Shown here: positions 53,077 through 60,970 of the stretch, piece after piece
Position numbering within the stretch: position 1 is the first letter of the stretch
Layout of the letters: the number at the start of each line of letters is the position of its first letter
Assembly: GCA_934725685.1 (NCBI GenBank)
Contig: CAKVBX010000004.1
Span: 11,399 to 75,398 of the forward strand
Length of the DNA: 64,000 nucleotides
Direction of reading: 5' to 3'
DNA from: an uncultured Bacilli bacterium
GTDB lineage: Bacteria > Bacillota_I > Bacilli_A > RFN20 > CAG-288
Program-made: the position numbers and the translations under genes
Notes under the pieces: generated by a model
The model's database searches: none
The model's input: the letters and a program-made list of their open reading frames with translations, nothing else
What the model was told of the DNA's origin: nothing

Positions 53077-53511
53077 TCAGAATGGCAAATCGTCATCAGA
53101 GGAGTCAATCCCTTCGTGGGCGACACTCTGTTCGGAGCCTGTGCCATTATCAGTGGGTTGATAGGATTCCGCCACATCCTCATTGCTCCCCTTCTTTTCG
53201 AGGAACTGAACAGATTCGGCGACGACTTCGATGATGGAGCGCTTTGCACCGCTCTTATCTTCGTAGCTGCGCTGATTCAGTCTGCCGTCGACACCGACCA
53301 TGGAACCTTTTCCACAGTATTTGGCGACGTTTTCCGCTGTCTTGTTCCAGCAGGTGCAAGGAATGAAGCTAGTGGTCTTTTCACCACCCTTGCTTGTCAT
53401 GTTGTCGATTGCGACCGTGAAGGAAGTGACAGAAGCTCCCGAGGTTGTCCTCTTGAGTTCCGGATCCCTTGTCAGTCTACCGACCAAAACTACACGATTT
53501 AATCCAGCCAT
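53077..53511 (-). CDS. ssb: single-stranded DNA-binding protein
   Basis: 144 residues. N-terminal OB-fold (MAGLNRVVLVGRLTRDPEL, SVTSFTVAI, about 1-105), flexible linker, and the acidic protein-interaction tail DDDLPF at the very end. Essential for replication, here between S6 and S18 as in nearly all Firmicutes. Confidence 0.97.
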   Translation of the reverse strand: MAGLNRVVLVGRLTRDPELKRTTSGASVTSFTVAIDNMTSKGGEKTTSFIPCTCWNKTAENVAKYCGKGSMVGVDGRLNQRSYEDKSGAKRSIIEVVAESVQFLEKKGSNEDVAESYQPTDNGTGSEQSVAHEGIDSSDDDLPF

Positions 53512-53539
53512 ACCCTTCGTTCTCCTTTTCTTTTAAGAA

Positions 53540-53827
53540 TTAGTTGTGAGCGACGGTGATAAGGAATCTCATAACCTTGGCATCGAGAGCGACGATTCTG
53601 TTGAATTCGCTGACAGCCTTGCTATCGCTGGAGAAATTGCAGACGACATAATAGCCCTTCGTCTGTTTCTTGATAGCATAAGCCAGGTCTCTCATTCCCC
53701 ATTCGTTGACGCCGGTGATCTTTCCACCGTTGTCGGTGATGATCTTCTGAAGAGCAGCGTTTTCAGCCTTAATCTCTTCTTCGGCAAGCGTGGGCATGAG
53801 AATGTACATGAGTTCGTAATTTTTCAT
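53540..53827 (-). CDS. rpsF: 30S ribosomal protein S6
   Basis: 95 residues, normal length: YELMYILMPTL at the N-terminus, GKITGVNEWGMRDLAYAI and KGYYVVCNF in the middle. With S18 it forms the dimer that binds the leader of this operon. GGGAGG before ATG. Confidence 0.97.
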   Translation of the reverse strand: MKNYELMYILMPTLAEEEIKAENAALQKIITDNGGKITGVNEWGMRDLAYAIKKQTKGYYVVCNFSSDSKAVSEFNRIVALDAKVMRFLITVAHN

Positions 53828-53848
53828 GCGTGTATACCTCCCTATGGT

Positions 53849-53885
53849 CTTTCGGCCAATTCTACATCAGGAATTGGCAAGAAAG
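53849..53885 (-). promoter_or_regulatory. candidate S6:S18-binding leader hairpin
   Basis: In the minus-strand mRNA: outer stem CTTTC/GAAAG, a small internal loop, inner stem GCCAATTC/GAATTGGC and an 8-nt loop, with a CCG in the 3' side of the internal loop, just before the rpsF ribosome site. The layout matches the known S6:S18 leader motif. A second short hairpin (GGCCA/TGGCC) lies further upstream near 53890-53908. Confidence 0.65.
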
Positions 53886-53913
53886 TATATGGCCACAAAA
53901 AATGGCCTAGGTA

Positions 53914-53942
53914 AGTATAATAAATTATCAACTCTAAGTAAA
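53914..53942 (-). promoter_or_regulatory. promoter of rpsF-ssb-rpsR
   Basis: Minus strand: -35 TTTACT (53937-53942), 17-nt spacer, -10 TATACT (53914-53919); leader of about 80 nt. Confidence 0.7.
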
Positions 53943-54138
53943 GAGATTTCTTATCTTGTCCCTCCTACTGACATATACAGGAATTTCGCCGGAAAACACA
54001 AAAATTCGGTAAAAAAATATGTGGTTTCTCCCCTCTTCGGAATCCGCTTCTTGCAAGGCAGGATTGGCAAAATGGATTCCTATTTTGGATAGACCAGTTC
54101 AGCATTTTTGATTATATGTTTTGAGTTTTTTCTATCAA

Positions 54139-54444
54139 TCAACAGCGGCTGACGCTTAAAAGATTATCGAAAGGCACTTTCTTCCCGTTCAGAATCAATC
54201 TTCGTTCGATTGAATCGCAGCGGACGAAAGAATCGATCACGTGAAGAATCTGTCCCTCATCGAAATAAGTGACATCGACACTGTCTCCCCGAGAGAGTGA
54301 GATGAGAAGATTGTTGATATCCTCGATTTCGTCGTCTGACAACTCCGGCTTTTCCTTTTTCTCTTTCTGCCTGCGGTGTTCTTCCAGCACCTGATATTGT
54401 CCCGACAGCGACTTGAACGGCTGCCATTTCATCATACCTCTCAT
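54139..54444 (-). CDS. YolD-like protein
   Basis: 101 residues, with the YolD-family N-terminus (MKWQPFKSLSGQ) and a C-terminal SH3-like beta segment (GDSVDVTYFDEGQILHVID, LILNGKKVPFDNLLSV). YolD proteins are encoded beside UvrX-type Y-family polymerases in Firmicutes and their plasmids and prophages, and are thought to act with or regulate them. Here the ATG overlaps the polymerase stop codon (ATGA). Confidence 0.85.
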   Translation of the reverse strand: MRGMMKWQPFKSLSGQYQVLEEHRRQKEKKEKPELSDDEIEDINNLLISLSRGDSVDVTYFDEGQILHVIDSFVRCDSIERRLILNGKKVPFDNLLSVSRC

Positions 54445-55700
54445 GCGTGATGTCCTCCGATTTGATTCCTTCTCGTCAGATAAGTGGAAGAGAGACTCAG
54501 CGCCGAACAGGGCATTGCCTTGACGGCCCCGTATTTCTTCCTGATGGCGATCAGGGTCTCCTCCAGCCGATAGATTTCCCTTCCTTCTTCCGGTGCTTCA
54601 AAAAGCGAAAGCTGATAATGCCCTTTCTCCGTCACATCCAAGGCAACGAGGGAAAGCTGGCGGTAAAGCACATCGTCACTCCGGTACTCTTCCTCGAACT
54701 TTTTGGCGAATCCGCGACCGATTCGCTCCGCCGAATCCGTCGGCGTGAGGAAAGAGAGCTTCAGAACGACACCGTTATGATCCTTATATCCGAGATAGAG
54801 AACAAAGTCCTTGGCCGCTTTTTTCTCTTCGTGGAGGCGGTCCGACATCTCGATGGCCATGTCCCGGATCAAAGTCGTCATCTCTTCGCTCGCATAATCC
54901 CGCAACAGCACCTGTCCGCAGGAGAGGGAGTGGTTTTTGCTGTGATAACTTTCCTGAAGCAGAGCATCGTCATATCCCAAGGAATGATAATGAATTTCCT
55001 CTCCGATGACACCGAGCTCCTTCTTCAAATATTCGGGATCAGAGACAGCGATGTCTCCGACGCAGTAGAAGCCTAAGGCATTGAGTCTTTTCTCCAGTCT
55101 ACTTCCGATGCCCCACATCTTGCTTAGCGGCGCCACAGGCCAGAGATGCTCGGGAATTTTGGAATAATCCCATTCCGCGAGAAACTCCGGATTGTGCTTC
55201 GCTTCGATATCCATAGCAGCCTTGGCCATGAACAAATTCAGGCCGATGCCTGCCGTGACAGTGAGTCCCATCTTGCCCCTGATTTCATCGATGATCTTTT
55301 TTGCATAGCTTTTCGGAGTGTCATGGTTCCGTTTCAAATAGGCGGTAACATCGAGGAACGACTCATCGATGGAATAGACAAAGAGGTCTTCCTCGCTCAC
55401 GTATTCAAGATAGACATCGTTGACAAAGGCGCTGACTTCCAAATAGCGTCTCATCTTCGGCTGGGCGATGATGAGGTCAGGAATGCTCTTGGGGATCTCA
55501 TAGAGACGGCAGCGCGATTTGACGCCGTATTTTGCCTTGATATAGGGAGAGGCAGCTAAGACAATGGTGCCGTCTCCTCTGGATTCGTCAGCGACGACAA
55601 GTGGCGTCGTAAAAGGGTCCAGACCTCTGTCGAGACATTCCACAGAGGCGTAAAAAGACTTCAGATCGATGGCTAGAATAATGCGGTCATTTCGTTTCAT
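54441..55700 (-). CDS. Y-family (UvrX/UmuC-like) DNA polymerase
   Basis: Translesion polymerase, 419 residues. Catalytic motifs: LAIDLKSFYASVECLDRG (about 9-26; first Asp) and YSIDESFLDVT (about 108-118; Asp-Glu pair). Helix-hairpin-helix region with MWGIGSRLEKRLNALG (about 195-210), and the little-finger domain after residue 235. The partner YolD gene marks it as the UvrX/YqjW type. TAGAAT ends six bases before the ATG with no ribosome site, so the mRNA appears leaderless. I see no LexA-type box upstream, although these genes are usually damage-inducible. Confidence 0.92.
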   Translation of the reverse strand: MKRNDRIILAIDLKSFYASVECLDRGLDPFTTPLVVADESRGDGTIVLAASPYIKAKYGVKSRCRLYEIPKSIPDLIIAQPKMRRYLEVSAFVNDVYLEYVSEEDLFVYSIDESFLDVTAYLKRNHDTPKSYAKKIIDEIRGKMGLTVTAGIGLNLFMAKAAMDIEAKHNPEFLAEWDYSKIPEHLWPVAPLSKMWGIGSRLEKRLNALGFYCVGDIAVSDPEYLKKELGVIGEEIHYHSLGYDDALLQESYHSKNHSLSCGQVLLRDYASEEMTTLIRDMAIEMSDRLHEEKKAAKDFVLYLGYKDHNGVVLKLSFLTPTDSAERIGRGFAKKFEEEYRSDDVLYRQLSLVALDVTEKGHYQLSLFEAPEEGREIYRLEETLIAIRKKYGAVKAMPCSALSLSSTYLTRRNQIGGHHA

Positions 55701-55712
55701 GCTTCTATTCTA
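55701..55712 (-). promoter_or_regulatory. -10 box of a leaderless mRNA (Y-family polymerase)
   Basis: Minus strand TAGAAT (55707-55712), six bases, then ATG. No clear -35 and no ribosome site. The rest of 55713-55880 shows nothing else that I recognise. Confidence 0.5.
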
Positions 55713-55876
55713 AGGGAGGAAAAGGAAAATGGGAGGAGGCAATAAACAACTTGAAGAAAGGGGGTGGTATAGACAAATCCTATTCTTAGCCACTTATCGG
55801 AAAAGATGGGAAAAAGAAAAGAAAGACCGAAAGGGGAAACAATCAGAAACAACCCCTTGACAGCAGAAATAGGCAA

Positions 55877-55901
55877 AAGAAAAGAGAGGTTGTTCCTCTC
55901 T
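55877..55901 (-). terminator. terminator overlapping the gmk-like stop codon
   Basis: Seven-base-pair stem AGAGAGG/CCTCTCT (55883-55889 with 55895-55901), followed on the minus strand by TTTTCTTTT. The stem begins inside the TAG stop codon. Confidence 0.75.
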
Positions 55902-56484
55902 AGTCTTTCAGAGCCTGAAGTTCCTTCTCGTAATCGATGCCCCTCTCTTTGAGGATTTCGATATATTTCTTATAGATGTATTCGGCTGCATGCGGAAGGT
56001 CATAGACGCTCGTATCGACATTGCAGTCAATCATTTTTCCGGCTTCCGGCGTGAGATGGAAAGCCTCTTTGTCATTCTCGATGCGGGAAGCGACCTTCTC
56101 TGGCTTGTCGCCGCGGGAGAGCATCCGCTCTCTGCAGGTATCCTCATCGAGGATGAGGCGGAACAGGACGATGTGCGGATCGTTAAAAGACTTATACGTC
56201 ATCGCACCATTGAGTTCCACGGCCATGCATTTGTCGATGCGGACTTCTTTTCTGCTGGTTCCGTAATGATGTCCGTTATAGAAGACATGTTCGACAAACT
56301 CGTCGTTCTTCACCATTCTCTCGAACTCTTCTTCACTGACAAAATGATAGTCGACATCATTCTGTTCGCCGTCACGCATTTCTCTTGTCGTATGGGTGAT
56401 GACTTTTCTGATTCCATAGTGTTCCTGAAGATAATAGCAAGTTGCAGTCTTCCCAGATGCAGACGGGCCAGTGATAACAATCAT
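55900..56484 (-). CDS. gmk: guanylate kinase family protein
   Basis: Phosphorylates GMP to GDP. 194 residues. P-loop ITGPSASGKTATCYYL (about 4-19), TTREMRDGEQNDVDYHFVS (about 36-54; GMP-binding region), and the YGTSRKEV segment (about 74). Main difference from typical Gmk is a shorter, more hydrophobic N-terminus and a less conserved lid, so it could be a secondary guanylate kinase-like enzyme. GGAGG precedes ATG. Confidence 0.82.
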   Translation of the reverse strand: MIVITGPSASGKTATCYYLQEHYGIRKVITHTTREMRDGEQNDVDYHFVSEEEFERMVKNDEFVEHVFYNGHHYGTSRKEVRIDKCMAVELNGAMTYKSFNDPHIVLFRLILDEDTCRERMLSRGDKPEKVASRIENDKEAFHLTPEAGKMIDCNVDTSVYDLPHAAEYIYKKYIEILKERGIDYEKELQALKD

Positions 56485-56572
56485 AGAAACCTCCGATTTG
56501 ATTTGACGTCTATTTTAATGAGAAAATCGGGCCTTTTCAAGACCATAGAATACGATTAGGAAAATAAAATGA

Positions 56573-57247
56573 TCAGAGTGTTCCGTCGATGACCTGTCTG
56601 ATTTCCTCCCGGGAAGTGAGATAGGCAGTCGGCTGAAGCGGATAGGATTTCAGTTTTTCTTCCGGATCATAGCCCCAAAGCACGGAATAGGTGCCCCCGC
56701 ATCTGAGATTATGGGCCGTCATGATATCCGTGGTGGAATCCCCGAAATACATGACTTTCCCGAAATCGAGATGATAGGACTCCGTCGCCTTGAAGAACGC
56801 TTCAGGATCGGGTTTTGTGACACCGCCGAGCGGAATACCGACAAGAAGATCGAAGAGGTTCTGCGGAAAGCAGCGATGCATAACTTCCATAGCAATATCG
56901 TGCGGTTTGTTCGTATAGATAAAAAGGAGGATTCCTTTGCTCTTAGCATACTCGAGTGCTTCAATCAGGCCGGAATAAGGTTTTGTCTTCACACAGAAGT
57001 GGGTGAGATAATAATCATAATAGGTTTGGAAGACACTATCGAAATAAGAGAGCTGTTCTTCTCCGAGTGCCCGCTTGATCAAAAGGACGGATCCGTTTCC
57101 CAGATAGGTCGTGACCTCTTCATAGCTCCTTGTCTTGAGAGCGTGCTTCTTCAGAGCGTAGTTGACGGAATCAGCGATATCCTCCACCGTAGAGACAATC
57201 GTCCCGTCCATATCGAACACCAGTGCCTGCGGAATGGTATTTTTCAT
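56573..57247 (-). CDS. HAD hydrolase, phosphoglycolate phosphatase type
   Basis: 224 residues. Motif I VFDMDGTIVSTVEDI (about 10-24), motif II FIYTNKP (about 111), motif III near GVTKPDPEAF (about 147) and motif IV YFGDSTTDI (about 169), with a helical cap between I and II. This is the Gph/PpaX branch; substrate unknown. An in-frame ATG eight codons upstream exists, but ATG 57245-57247 has GGAGG at seven bases. Confidence 0.85.
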   Translation of the reverse strand: MKNTIPQALVFDMDGTIVSTVEDIADSVNYALKKHALKTRSYEEVTTYLGNGSVLLIKRALGEEQLSYFDSVFQTYYDYYLTHFCVKTKPYSGLIEALEYAKSKGILLFIYTNKPHDIAMEVMHRCFPQNLFDLLVGIPLGGVTKPDPEAFFKATESYHLDFGKVMYFGDSTTDIMTAHNLRCGGTYSVLWGYDPEEKLKSYPLQPTAYLTSREEIRQVIDGTL

Positions 57248-57540
57248 CGTTTCACCTCCGAATATCCCCATAATCTTACCACAGAAGGCTTAAGAAAGCC
57301 TGAAAAAAACACCCTGAAAAATCGAGGAGGAAAACAAGCGAAAAAACGCACGGAAAATTCAAAAAAAATTTGAGGGGGTCAAATACGTAAAACCTTTTAT
57401 TTTAGTAAAAAGTTTTTGCATATGTTGCTCTATTGGAATTGACAATATTGGTTTATGGTATTTAGTTTCATGACTTTTCAATCTAGCAACATGGTAGTCT
57501 CAAAAAAATCCCCCCGGGTTTTTCAAGCGAAAAAAAAGTG
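57248..57540. other. intergenic region upstream of potA
   Basis: A+T-rich spacer of about 290 nt. It contains TTGACA near 57440 without a convincing -10, and a small hairpin (TCCC-CCC-GGG flanked by A- and T-runs, about 57503-57523) of terminator-like look. No gene is supported; a frame open from 57455 into potA lacks a ribosome site and has non-coding-like composition. Confidence 0.4.
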
Positions 57541-57569
57541 TTGTTTTTTGCTTCGATTTCCTTTATATT
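57541..57569 (+). promoter_or_regulatory. promoter of potABCD
   Basis: -35 TTGTTT (57541-57546), 17-nt spacer, -10 TATATT (57564-57569); start about 57576, then AAGGGGG nine bases before ATG 57599. Confidence 0.65.
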
Positions 57570-57598
57570 TTTCGCTTGTAAAAAGGGGGTATTCCGAA

Positions 57599-59293
57599 AT
57601 GAAACCTGTCGATTTCTCTTCTGAGAAGAAAAATAACGATGAGTACATCATCCAGCTGAAAAATGTGACAAAGATTTTTGATGGCACAACCGTCATCGAC
57701 AAGATGAATCTGAACATCAGAAAAGGTGAATTCGTAACGCTTCTCGGTCCGTCCGGCTGCGGTAAGTCCACGACGTTAAGAATGATTGCCGGTTTCGAAA
57801 CTCCGGACAGCGGCGACATTCTCCTCTCCGGAAGAGACATCACACCGGTTCCGCCGAACAAGAGACCAATCAACACGGTTTTTCAGCATTACGCTTTGTT
57901 TCCGAACCTCGATGTCTATGACAATGTCGCCTTCGGCTTGAGAAACAAGAAGATCCCTGTCGCCTTAAAGGACAAAGACGGCAACCCTGTCATGAAGGTC
58001 AACAAGGCCCAGGTCAAATATCTCCGTTCTCAGATCAAGCGTATCCAGAAAGATAAGATTATAGATGCCACGGAAAAAGCCACTCGTCTCGAGGACTTGA
58101 GCACCAGATTGGATGAGGCGTTGAACACCCCCGTCCAAGCCTATAAATATAAGCATCTCTCGGAAGAGGAAATCGATGAGAAGGTCGTCCGCGCCCTTTC
58201 CATCGTCGACCTCGACGAACTTGAAGACCGTGATATCTCCACGCTTTCCGGCGGTCAGCAGCAGAGAGTCGCCATTGCCCGTTCCATCATCTGCGAACCA
58301 GACATCCTTCTTCTCGATGAGCCACTCGGCGCCCTCGACCTGAAGATGAGAAAAGACATGCAGATTGAGCTCAAGGAAATGCACAAGAGACTCGGCATCA
58401 CCTTCATCTACGTCACGCACGACCAGGAAGAGGCCCTCACCATGTCCGATACCATCATCGTCATGAACAACGGCGTCATCCAGCAGATTGGTTCTCCGGA
58501 AGGTATCTACAACGAGCCGATAAATGCCTATGTCGCCGACTTCATCGGTTCCAGCAACATCTATAACGGTACGGTCATCGCGCCGAAGAAGGTCAGAATC
58601 CTCAATTCCAATTTCGAATGCGTCGATGACTTCCCCGTCAACGAGCGTGTCGATGTCGTCATCCGTCCGGAAGACATCAAGCTCTCTTCCGAACCGAAAG
58701 ACGGCTATATCCAGGGCAGAATCTCGGCCAAAGTCTTCAAGGGTATCCATTATCAGTATGTCATCATGGTCGGTCACGATGAAGTTCTCGCACAGTCCAT
58801 CGACAACTACGACAGCAACAAGCCGATTTATCTAAGCATCCTTCCGGATGGTCTCCATCTCATGCACAAACAGGATGATATCAACATCTATACCGACTCC
58901 TATATCGGAAAGGACCACATGGTCTATATCGACGAACAGCCTTTCGAAGCCGATCTCAGCAAACTCATTCCCAACTCCAAGGTCGATGAGGACGGCATCG
59001 TCACCTTCGACAAAAAACAGTACGATTTCGCCGATGCCGATGTCGTCTGCACCATCAAGCCGACGGACATCCAGATCAGCGACGACACTTCCGAAGCACA
59101 GATCACCGGTCAGGTCATCAATTCCGTCTACAAAGGCGACCACTATGTCATCCTTGTCCGTAGCGAAGACGATGAGGACTTCTTAGTCTCCACCCCGGAC
59201 ACCTTCAACGAAGGCGACATCGTCGGTCTCCGTGTCCAGAAAGAGAACATCTCTCTCCGCCTGAAAGGAGACATGGCAGATTATGCGTTATAA
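57599..59293 (+). CDS. potA: spermidine/putrescine importer ATPase, extended form
   Basis: Cytoplasmic ATPase of the polyamine ABC importer. 564 residues against the usual 350-380. Walker A GPSGCGKST (about 50), Q-loop FQHYALFPNLDVYDNVAFGL, signature LSGGQQQR (about 215), Walker B LLLDEPLGALD. Between Q-loop and signature there is an insert of about 70 charged, helical residues (DKDGNPVMKVNKAQVKYLRS and following). The C-terminus carries two TOBE-like domains (IRPEDIKLSS near 357; IKPTDIQIS near 487) rather than one. Long PotA forms are known in mycoplasmas. Start chosen by the AAGGGGG site; overlaps potB by 11 nt. Confidence 0.93.
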   Translation: MKPVDFSSEKKNNDEYIIQLKNVTKIFDGTTVIDKMNLNIRKGEFVTLLGPSGCGKSTTLRMIAGFETPDSGDILLSGRDITPVPPNKRPINTVFQHYALFPNLDVYDNVAFGLRNKKIPVALKDKDGNPVMKVNKAQVKYLRSQIKRIQKDKIIDATEKATRLEDLSTRLDEALNTPVQAYKYKHLSEEEIDEKVVRALSIVDLDELEDRDISTLSGGQQQRVAIARSIICEPDILLLDEPLGALDLKMRKDMQIELKEMHKRLGITFIYVTHDQEEALTMSDTIIVMNNGVIQQIGSPEGIYNEPINAYVADFIGSSNIYNGTVIAPKKVRILNSNFECVDDFPVNERVDVVIRPEDIKLSSEPKDGYIQGRISAKVFKGIHYQYVIMVGHDEVLAQSIDNYDSNKPIYLSILPDGLHLMHKQDDINIYTDSYIGKDHMVYIDEQPFEADLSKLIPNSKVDEDGIVTFDKKQYDFADADVVCTIKPTDIQISDDTSEAQITGQVINSVYKGDHYVILVRSEDDEDFLVSTPDTFNEGDIVGLRVQKENISLRLKGDMADYAL

Positions 59294-60092
59294 AATCGCC
59301 CGGAAATCCCTCGCCATTCCGTTCGTCCTGTTTTTGATTCTTTTCGTCCTCATTCCGATTCTCTTCATCGTCTTCTATGCATTCACTGATGCCGAAGGCA
59401 ATTTCACGATGGAGGCCTTCGTTTCCTTCTTCACTTCCCCCACAAAACTCAACGTTCTTCTGATTTCCATCCTCATCGGTCTCTTCAACACCGCACTCTG
59501 CTTACTCATCGGTTTCCCGTTGTCCTATCTCCTCTCCAACCCGAAGTTCAACAGAAACTATATGCTCGTCATGCTCTTCGTCATGCCGATGTGGATTAAC
59601 TTCGTTCTGAGAACCGGCGCCTTGCGTGACCTTCTCTCCCTCATTCTCACCAGCATGGGGTCCAGCACCGGTCAACATCCGCTCTTATGTACGATGATAG
59701 GAATGGTAATCAACTATCTCCCGTTCACTATCCTTCCTCTTTATTCCACTCTTCTCAAACTTGACAAGAGTCAGATTGAAGCGGCCAGAGACTTGGGATG
59801 CAACGGATTCCAGACTTTCATGAAAGCCATCATCCCTCAGGCAATGCCCGGCATCATCTCTGCCAGCATGATGGTCTTCATGCCGACCATCTCTTCCTAC
59901 GTCATCTCCGATACACTCAGTGAAGGCAAAATCATGCTCTTCGGAAACTCCATCTATCTCTCCTTCTCCTCCTCCAACTGGAACGATGGTTCCTTCATGT
60001 CCCTCATCATGCTTGTGATCATCTTCCTTGTCATGTTCGCCACAAAAAAATTCCAGGGTAACGACTCTGAGAAAAGAGGTGCCTCATGGTAA
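59283..60092 (+). CDS. potB: spermidine/putrescine permease PotB
   Basis: Inner-membrane permease, 269 residues, six spans. The EAA loop reads EAARDLGCNGFQTFMKAIIP (about 160-179), where the ATPase docks. Typical N-terminus (ALRKSLAIPFVLFLILFVL-like). Overlaps potA and potC at its two ends, so the four genes are one translation-coupled operon. Confidence 0.94.
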   Translation: MRYKIARKSLAIPFVLFLILFVLIPILFIVFYAFTDAEGNFTMEAFVSFFTSPTKLNVLLISILIGLFNTALCLLIGFPLSYLLSNPKFNRNYMLVMLFVMPMWINFVLRTGALRDLLSLILTSMGSSTGQHPLLCTMIGMVINYLPFTILPLYSTLLKLDKSQIEAARDLGCNGFQTFMKAIIPQAMPGIISASMMVFMPTISSYVISDTLSEGKIMLFGNSIYLSFSSSNWNDGSFMSLIMLVIIFLVMFATKKFQGNDSEKRGASW

Positions 60093-60970
60093 AGAAAATA
60101 TTCGCCTACGGCTATATCTATCTGATACTCCTTCTTCTCTATCTTCCTGTCTTCTACCTCATTGTCTACTCCTTCACCAGTTCCACCATCCTCGGACAGT
60201 GGTCCGGGTTCACCTTCAGCCTTTACGGCAAGCTATTCCATAACAAGGAAGTCATGACCGCTTTAGGCAATACCCTGATCATCGCCGTCATTGCCTCTCT
60301 GCTCTCCACCTTCATCGGTTCCCTCGGTGCCATCGGCATCTTCTACTGCAAGAAAGGCTTCCGTACACTCGTCGAGAATATCAACCAAATTCCGGTCGTC
60401 AACGCCGAAATCGTCCTGGCCATGTCCCTCACCGTCATGTTCGTCTTCATCGGCACCCACCTCTTCGATGGTAAAGCTCTGTTTTCCTTCTGGACCCTTC
60501 TGATTGGTCACTGCTGTCTCGCTGTTCCCTTCGTCTATCTCAACGTCAAACCGAAGCTTCAGCAGATGGATCCCGCCCTTTACGAGGCCGCTCTCGACTT
60601 AGGCTGCTCTCCGACCAAGGCCCTCCACAAAGTCATCATTCCTCAGATTCTTCCCGGCATTTTCTCCGGTCTTCTTCTCTCCTTCACCCTGTCCCTCGAC
60701 GACTTCATCGTCACCGCCTTCACCAGAGGCAGCGGTCTTCTCTCCGGAACCAGCCAGATTGAAACCCTCTCCACTCTGGTTCAGGCCAAAATCAAGAAAG
60801 GTGCCGTTCCGCCGGAGATGAGAGCCCTCACGACCCTCCTCTTCCTCATCGTCCTCGCCGTTGTCGTCGGTCAGTCCATTTTCAATTCCGTCCAGGCCAA
60901 AAAGGCCGGAAAAGGTTTCAACAACCATGCGAAAAGGAGGAACAACAATGTCCCGCTTACGCTTGACTAG
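60086..60970 (+). CDS. potC: spermidine/putrescine permease PotC
   Basis: Second permease, 294 residues, six spans; EAA loop EAALDLGCSPTKALHKVIIP (about 170-189) and the PotC segment LSLDDFIVTAFTRGSG. A soluble basic C-terminal tail (KAGKGFNNHAKRRNNNV) overlaps the start of potD by 23 nt. AGAGG before ATG. Confidence 0.94.
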   Translation: MVKKIFAYGYIYLILLLLYLPVFYLIVYSFTSSTILGQWSGFTFSLYGKLFHNKEVMTALGNTLIIAVIASLLSTFIGSLGAIGIFYCKKGFRTLVENINQIPVVNAEIVLAMSLTVMFVFIGTHLFDGKALFSFWTLLIGHCCLAVPFVYLNVKPKLQQMDPALYEAALDLGCSPTKALHKVIIPQILPGIFSGLLLSFTLSLDDFIVTAFTRGSGLLSGTSQIETLSTLVQAKIKKGAVPPEMRALTTLLFLIVLAVVVGQSIFNSVQAKKAGKGFNNHAKRRNNNVPLTLD

